Of a DNA stretch of 41,280 bases, positions 38,119 through 41,280 are shown in pieces. Position numbers and translations under genes: made by a program. Positions within the stretch are counted from its first letter, which is position 1; each line of letters opens with the position of its first letter. Below the pieces are notes generated by a model. That model saw only the letters and a program-made list of their open reading frames with translations. It made no database searches and was not told the DNA's origin. Source of the DNA: Comamonadaceae bacterium (GTDB lineage: Bacteria; Pseudomonadota; Gammaproteobacteria; Burkholderiales; Burkholderiaceae_C); contig CANBWK010000015.1 in the NCBI GenBank assembly GCA_947373105.1, forward strand, positions 1 through 41,280. The letters are read 5' to 3'.

Positions 38119-38856
38119 ATGAGTCAAAAAGTAGCTTACGTCACCGGCGGCATGGGCGGTATCGGAACCGCCATCTGCCAACGCCTTCACCAGGAAGGTT
38201 TTAAGGTCATTGCCGGTTGCGGCCCCACACGTGATTTCACCAAATGGCTGGACGAACAAAAAGCCCAAGGCTATACCTTCTTTGCTTCTGTAGGCAATGT
38301 GGGTGATTGGGACTCTACAGTCGAAGCATTCACAAAAACCAAAGCTGAACATGGGCCCATCGATGTACTGGTCAATAATGCAGGCATCACCAAGGACCGC
38401 ATGTTCTTGAAGATGTCCCGTGAAGATTGGAGTGCTGTCATGAGTACAAACCTGGACTCCATGTTCAATGTGACCAAGCAAGTGGTGCCCGACATGGTTG
38501 AACGTGGTTGGGGCCGAATCATCAACATCTCTTCTGTCAACGGTGAAAAAGGCCAAGCCGGTCAAACCAATTACTCGGCAGCCAAAGCCGGTATGCACGG
38601 TTTCTCAATGGCCTTGGCGCAAGAAATGGCCACCAAAGGTGTGACGGTCAATACCGTGAGTCCGGGCTACATTGGTACCGACATGGTCAACGCCATCCGT
38701 CCTGACGTGTTGGAAAAAATCGTTGCTACTGTGCCGGTCAAGCGCTTGGGCAAGCCCAGCGAAATCGCTTCCATCATTGCCTGGCTGGCCAGTGAAGAAG
38801 GCGGTTATGCGACGGGCGCTGACTTCTCGGTCAATGGTGGGTTGCACATGGGTTAA
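38119..38856 (+). CDS. phaB: acetoacetyl-CoA reductase (NADPH, SDR family)
   Basis: A 245-residue short-chain dehydrogenase that reduces acetoacetyl-CoA to (R)-3-hydroxybutyryl-CoA for PHB. The cofactor motif is TGGMGGIGTAI, followed by NNAGITKD, the catalytic Ser in INISSVNG and Tyr-x3-Lys in NYSAAKAG. VSPGYIGTDMV is typical of PhaB/FabG-like enzymes. The context after phaC-phaA decides for PhaB over FabG. TCAGGAGA lies before ATG 38119; the open frame upstream belongs to the end of phaA in another frame. A terminator follows. Confidence 0.96.
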   Translation: MSQKVAYVTGGMGGIGTAICQRLHQEGFKVIAGCGPTRDFTKWLDEQKAQGYTFFASVGNVGDWDSTVEAFTKTKAEHGPIDVLVNNAGITKDRMFLKMSREDWSAVMSTNLDSMFNVTKQVVPDMVERGWGRIINISSVNGEKGQAGQTNYSAAKAGMHGFSMALAQEMATKGVTVNTVSPGYIGTDMVNAIRPDVLEKIVATVPVKRLGKPSEIASIIAWLASEEGGYATGADFSVNGGLHMG

Positions 38857-38877
38857 GTCGATTCAGACTTGAGTTTT

Positions 38878-38909
38878 CAAACCCCGCCATGTGCGGGGTT
38901 TGACTTTTC
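38878..38909 (+). terminator. rho-independent terminator of phaCAB
   Basis: CAAACCCCGC (38878-38887) pairs with GCGGGGTTTG (38893-38902) over 10 bases around CATGT, followed by ACTTTTCT. It lies 21 bases after the phaB stop. The T tract is short, so strength is uncertain. Confidence 0.8.
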
Positions 38910-38955
38910 TGGCTAGACACATCCAAACGATCTTCCTGGCTGGGATAATCCTTTC

Positions 38956-39987
38956 ATGCTTGAAGTTATTTCACCTGTGTCAATACCATCCTTCAACCCA
39001 TGGCGCTTATCGGTTGCACCCATGATGGATTGGACGGATCGGCATTGCCGATTTTTCCATCGACTGCTGACACGCCACACGCTTCTGTACACCGAGATGG
39101 TGACCACCGGTGCCTTGCGCCATGGCAGTGTTGAGCGTCATTTGCGCTTTAATGCCGAAGAACACCCTGTTGCCCTTCAACTGGGGGGGAGTGACACCGC
39201 CGATTTGGCGCATGCCGCCAAACTGGGGCAAGACTGGGGCTACGACGAGATCAACCTCAACTGCGGCTGCCCCTCAGACCGGGTCCAGCGCGGCGCATTT
39301 GGCGCGTGTTTAATGAACGAGCCTCAAACGGTGGCTGATGGCGTCAAAGCCATGCTGGATGTGACCGCTTTGCCCGTGACAGTCAAGCACCGCATAGGCC
39401 TTGACCGAATTGAGAGCTACGACTTTGTGCGCGATTTTGTGGGCACCGTCAGCGATGCGGGTTGCCGAGTGTTCATTGTGCATGCCCGCAATGCATGGAT
39501 GGATGGATTGAGCCCCAAAGAAAACCGCGAAATTCCACCCCTGCGTTATGAACTGGCCTACCAACTCAAAAAAGATTTTCCATCCCTGACCATTGCCGTC
39601 AACGGAGGCATCAAAACCAATGACGACATTGCAATGCATTTGCAACATGCAGACGGCGTGATGATGGGTCGCGAAGCCTATTACAACCCTTGGCTGCTAA
39701 CCACGTGGGATGCCGCGTTTTTTGGCGATAGCCATACGGTTCCCAGTCGTGATGATGTTGAAGAATCGATGGTCCATTACATGGAGCGAGCCTTTGCTGA
39801 AGACGGTTGCCCTTGGTATGCCATTGCGCGCCACATGTTGGGACTTCACCATGGTCAGCGGGGTGGTCGGTTATGGCGTCAGGTCTGGAGTAACCACAAA
39901 CTCAAACCTTTGCCTCCCCGAGAGGTATTTGCCGTTGCACGCGAAGCTTTGTTGCGCGGTGCCGAAAAGCCGGTAAATGCCGACTGA
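38956..39987 (+). CDS. dusA: tRNA-dihydrouridine synthase A
   Basis: A 343-residue FMN enzyme that reduces uridine to dihydrouridine at positions 20/20a of tRNA with NADPH. It opens with RLSVAPMMDWTDRHCRFFHRLL, the DusA-type start. Then come LYTEMVTTGAL, VALQLGG, the catalytic Cys in NLNCGCPSDRVQRGAFGACLM, VKHRIGLD, FIVHARNAW and the FMN-phosphate loop AVNGGI with GVMMGREAYYNPW. The DusA subfamily is indicated by MDWTDRHCR and the LNCGCPSDRVQ form. The last 11 bases overlap the start of the EamA transporter gene. Confidence 0.95.
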   Translation: MLEVISPVSIPSFNPWRLSVAPMMDWTDRHCRFFHRLLTRHTLLYTEMVTTGALRHGSVERHLRFNAEEHPVALQLGGSDTADLAHAAKLGQDWGYDEINLNCGCPSDRVQRGAFGACLMNEPQTVADGVKAMLDVTALPVTVKHRIGLDRIESYDFVRDFVGTVSDAGCRVFIVHARNAWMDGLSPKENREIPPLRYELAYQLKKDFPSLTIAVNGGIKTNDDIAMHLQHADGVMMGREAYYNPWLLTTWDAAFFGDSHTVPSRDDVEESMVHYMERAFAEDGCPWYAIARHMLGLHHGQRGGRLWRQVWSNHKLKPLPPREVFAVAREALLRGAEKPVNAD

Positions 39988-40912
39988 ATTGCTGCGCCAA
40001 CAGGCGCATATCCGCTTGGCATTGCTGTTGATATGGATCACCCCCATGCTTTCGACAGTGAACCAAATCGCGGCGCGAATTGCCCCCGGAGTCGTTGCGC
40101 CCCATGTATTGGCCTTTGGCCGTTGGGGCATCGCGGGCTTGATACTGACTTGGTTGGCCCGTCGTGAACTTTGGCTTATGCGCGAGCACATCCGCGGCAC
40201 GTGGTATCAGTCGCTTGTGTTGGGCGGTTGTGGGATGTGGATTTGCGGTGCCTGGGTGTACCTAGCGGGTGAAAGCACCAGCGCCATGAACATCTCACTT
40301 ATTTATGCATCCTCCCCCGTGATGATCGCAGTGTGTTCAGTCTTGTGGCTCGGTGAGTACTTCACTAAACGTCAAATAATCGGTGTGGCGCTGTCCATGG
40401 TCGGCGTGACGCATGTGGTTGTGCGAGGTCATTGGTCCGCAATTGCGCAGGTTGAGCTGGTCACGGGGGATCTATGGATATTGGCAGCGGCTATTGCTTG
40501 GGCTGCCTATGCCTTGCTGCAAAAACATTGGCACAGTCCTCTCAGCGCCACCGCACGTTTAGCCACGATTTGCATGGGAGGTGTCGTGGTGTTAATGCCA
40601 TTTACGATTTGGGAGTTAAGTTCATCGGCGACGCCGACGCTGGGTCTGCAGGCATACTTTTTGATCGGCTTGACCGCGTTGGTGCCAGGTTTGGGCGCTT
40701 ATTGGATTTACGGATGGACTCAAAAAATACTGGGTACCAGTCGCGTGGCGGTAACACTCTATTTAGGGCCTTTGTACGCGGGCTTGGCCGCTTGGTTGGT
40801 GCTCAACGAGCCCTTGAGTTGGCATCATTTGGCCGGAGGTCTTCTGATCTTGTCGGGTGTTGGCTTGGTCATGGTCAATCAGAAAAAATCAAAGCTGGGT
40901 CATTCTGAATAA
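39977..40912 (+). CDS. EamA/DMT-family transporter
   Basis: A 311-residue inner-membrane protein with about ten hydrophobic helices forming two EamA repeats (about residues 15-140 and 165-298). The first repeat ends with SLIYASSPVMIAVCSVLWLGE and a basic KRQIIGVALSMVGV. The second ends with RVAVTLYLGPLYAGLAAWLVLNEPLSW and a final helix. Such drug/metabolite transporters export amino acids or other small molecules; the substrate is unknown. The start codon lies inside the dusA end (11-base overlap), so translation is probably coupled. It ends 8 bases from the convergent regulator gene. Confidence 0.88.
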   Translation: MPTELLRQQAHIRLALLLIWITPMLSTVNQIAARIAPGVVAPHVLAFGRWGIAGLILTWLARRELWLMREHIRGTWYQSLVLGGCGMWICGAWVYLAGESTSAMNISLIYASSPVMIAVCSVLWLGEYFTKRQIIGVALSMVGVTHVVVRGHWSAIAQVELVTGDLWILAAAIAWAAYALLQKHWHSPLSATARLATICMGGVVVLMPFTIWELSSSATPTLGLQAYFLIGLTALVPGLGAYWIYGWTQKILGTSRVAVTLYLGPLYAGLAAWLVLNEPLSWHHLAGGLLILSGVGLVMVNQKKSKLGHSE

Positions 40913-40920
40913 GCAAAGCT

Positions 40921-41280
40921 TTATTGCGCGGCTTGCAAGCCGTTCATAAAGTGGGTTGACATTTTTTGCGCAGCTAGCTCGGGTTGGCGTGATAACAGAG
41001 CTTGAACGATTTCTCTGTGCTCAGCCAGGGACTGTTCTATGCGACCTTCTTTCAGCAAAGAATGGTGGCGATTGAGCTTCATGACTTTGCGAAGATCGGC
41101 CACCATTTGATCTCGCCACCGGTTGTCAGCGATCTGAAGCAAAAGCATATGGAAGGCCTCGTTGATTTCAAAGAAGCGGTCTCGTTGAGCTACCGCATCT
41201 TCAAGATCCTTTTGCAAGGCCTGGATTTGTGCCCTTTGCAATTCGTTCGCGCTGGCTGCCACCACGCGGGCTGCATCGGA
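40921..41280 (-). CDS. GntR-family regulator, FadR/FCD type, C-terminal part
   Basis: The last 119 codons or so of a regulator whose N-terminal DNA-binding domain lies beyond the right edge; the frame is open to 41280. Visible is an FCD effector domain: RDRFFEINEAFHMLLLQIADNRW, a helix with MKLNRHHSLLKEGRIEQSLAEHREIVQALLSRQPELAAQKMSTHFMNGL. The histidines of AFH, AEH and STH match the metal-binding set of this domain. Such proteins repress catabolic genes until a small carboxylic acid binds. The ligand and targets are unknown; the convergent EamA gene is not evidence for either. Confidence 0.82.
   Translation of the reverse strand, partial: SDAARVVAASANELQRAQIQALQKDLEDAVAQRDRFFEINEAFHMLLLQIADNRWRDQMVADLRKVMKLNRHHSLLKEGRIEQSLAEHREIVQALLSRQPELAAQKMSTHFMNGLQAAQ

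Overview
The window reads as ordinary chromosomal core from a betaproteobacterium of the order Burkholderiales, most likely a Comamonadaceae-type organism (Limnohabitans/Rhodoferax-like). This rests on gene content and neighbourhoods: DUF3619/DUF3106 genes beside an ECF sigma factor, ilvB-ilvH-ilvC-pssA-leuA in a row, a methyltransferase fused by overlap to rnhA, a phaC-phaA-phaB operon and the style of the protein sequences. Genes are densely packed, with many 1-14 bp overlaps. I saw no insertion sequence, prophage, CRISPR array, tRNA or rRNA.

Layout. 1-5 kb: start of trxA (cut by the window edge), a flavoprotein oxidoreductase, a small lipoprotein, a 4.5S SRP RNA gene (ffs), then dnaX-ybaB-recR. 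5-10 kb: an orphan Tat-type substrate-binding protein, mltD and gloB (minus strand), and a methyltransferase whose start codon overlaps that of gloB, followed by rnhA. 10-14.4 kb (minus): aldehyde dehydrogenase, then moaA-mobA-moeA for molybdenum cofactor. 14.4-20.5 kb: a proton-pumping pyrophosphatase (hppA) divergent from soluble pyrophosphatase (ppa), a FemAB-like DUF482 protein, then nadE-glnB. 20.5-23.4 kb (minus): a tightly coupled operon of ECF sigma factor, DUF3619, DUF3106, RDD membrane protein and LOG-family hydrolase. 23.4-29.8 kb (plus): branched-chain amino acid synthesis (ilvB, ilvH, ilvC, leuA) with pssA embedded. A Leu-rich leader peptide and competing hairpins in front of leuA look like a complete transcription attenuator. 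29.8-35 kb: a PBP7-type endopeptidase, an IclR regulator, the N-degron transferases aat and bpt, maiA-pgeF and a small membrane protein. 35-38.9 kb: polyhydroxybutyrate operon phaC-phaA-phaB. 38.9-41.3 kb: dusA, an EamA transporter and the C-terminal part of a GntR/FadR-type regulator cut by the window edge.

Functionally the window joins replication/repair (dnaX, recR, ybaB, rnhA), cofactor synthesis (Moco, NAD), carbon storage (PHB), amino acid synthesis, protein turnover and envelope maintenance. I did not find a previously undescribed multi-gene system. The most rewarding items are regulatory: the leuA attenuator, the A9 slippery run in dnaX, the shared start codons of gloB and the methyltransferase, competing hairpins in the hppA leader, and the uncharacterised partner genes of the ECF sigma factor.
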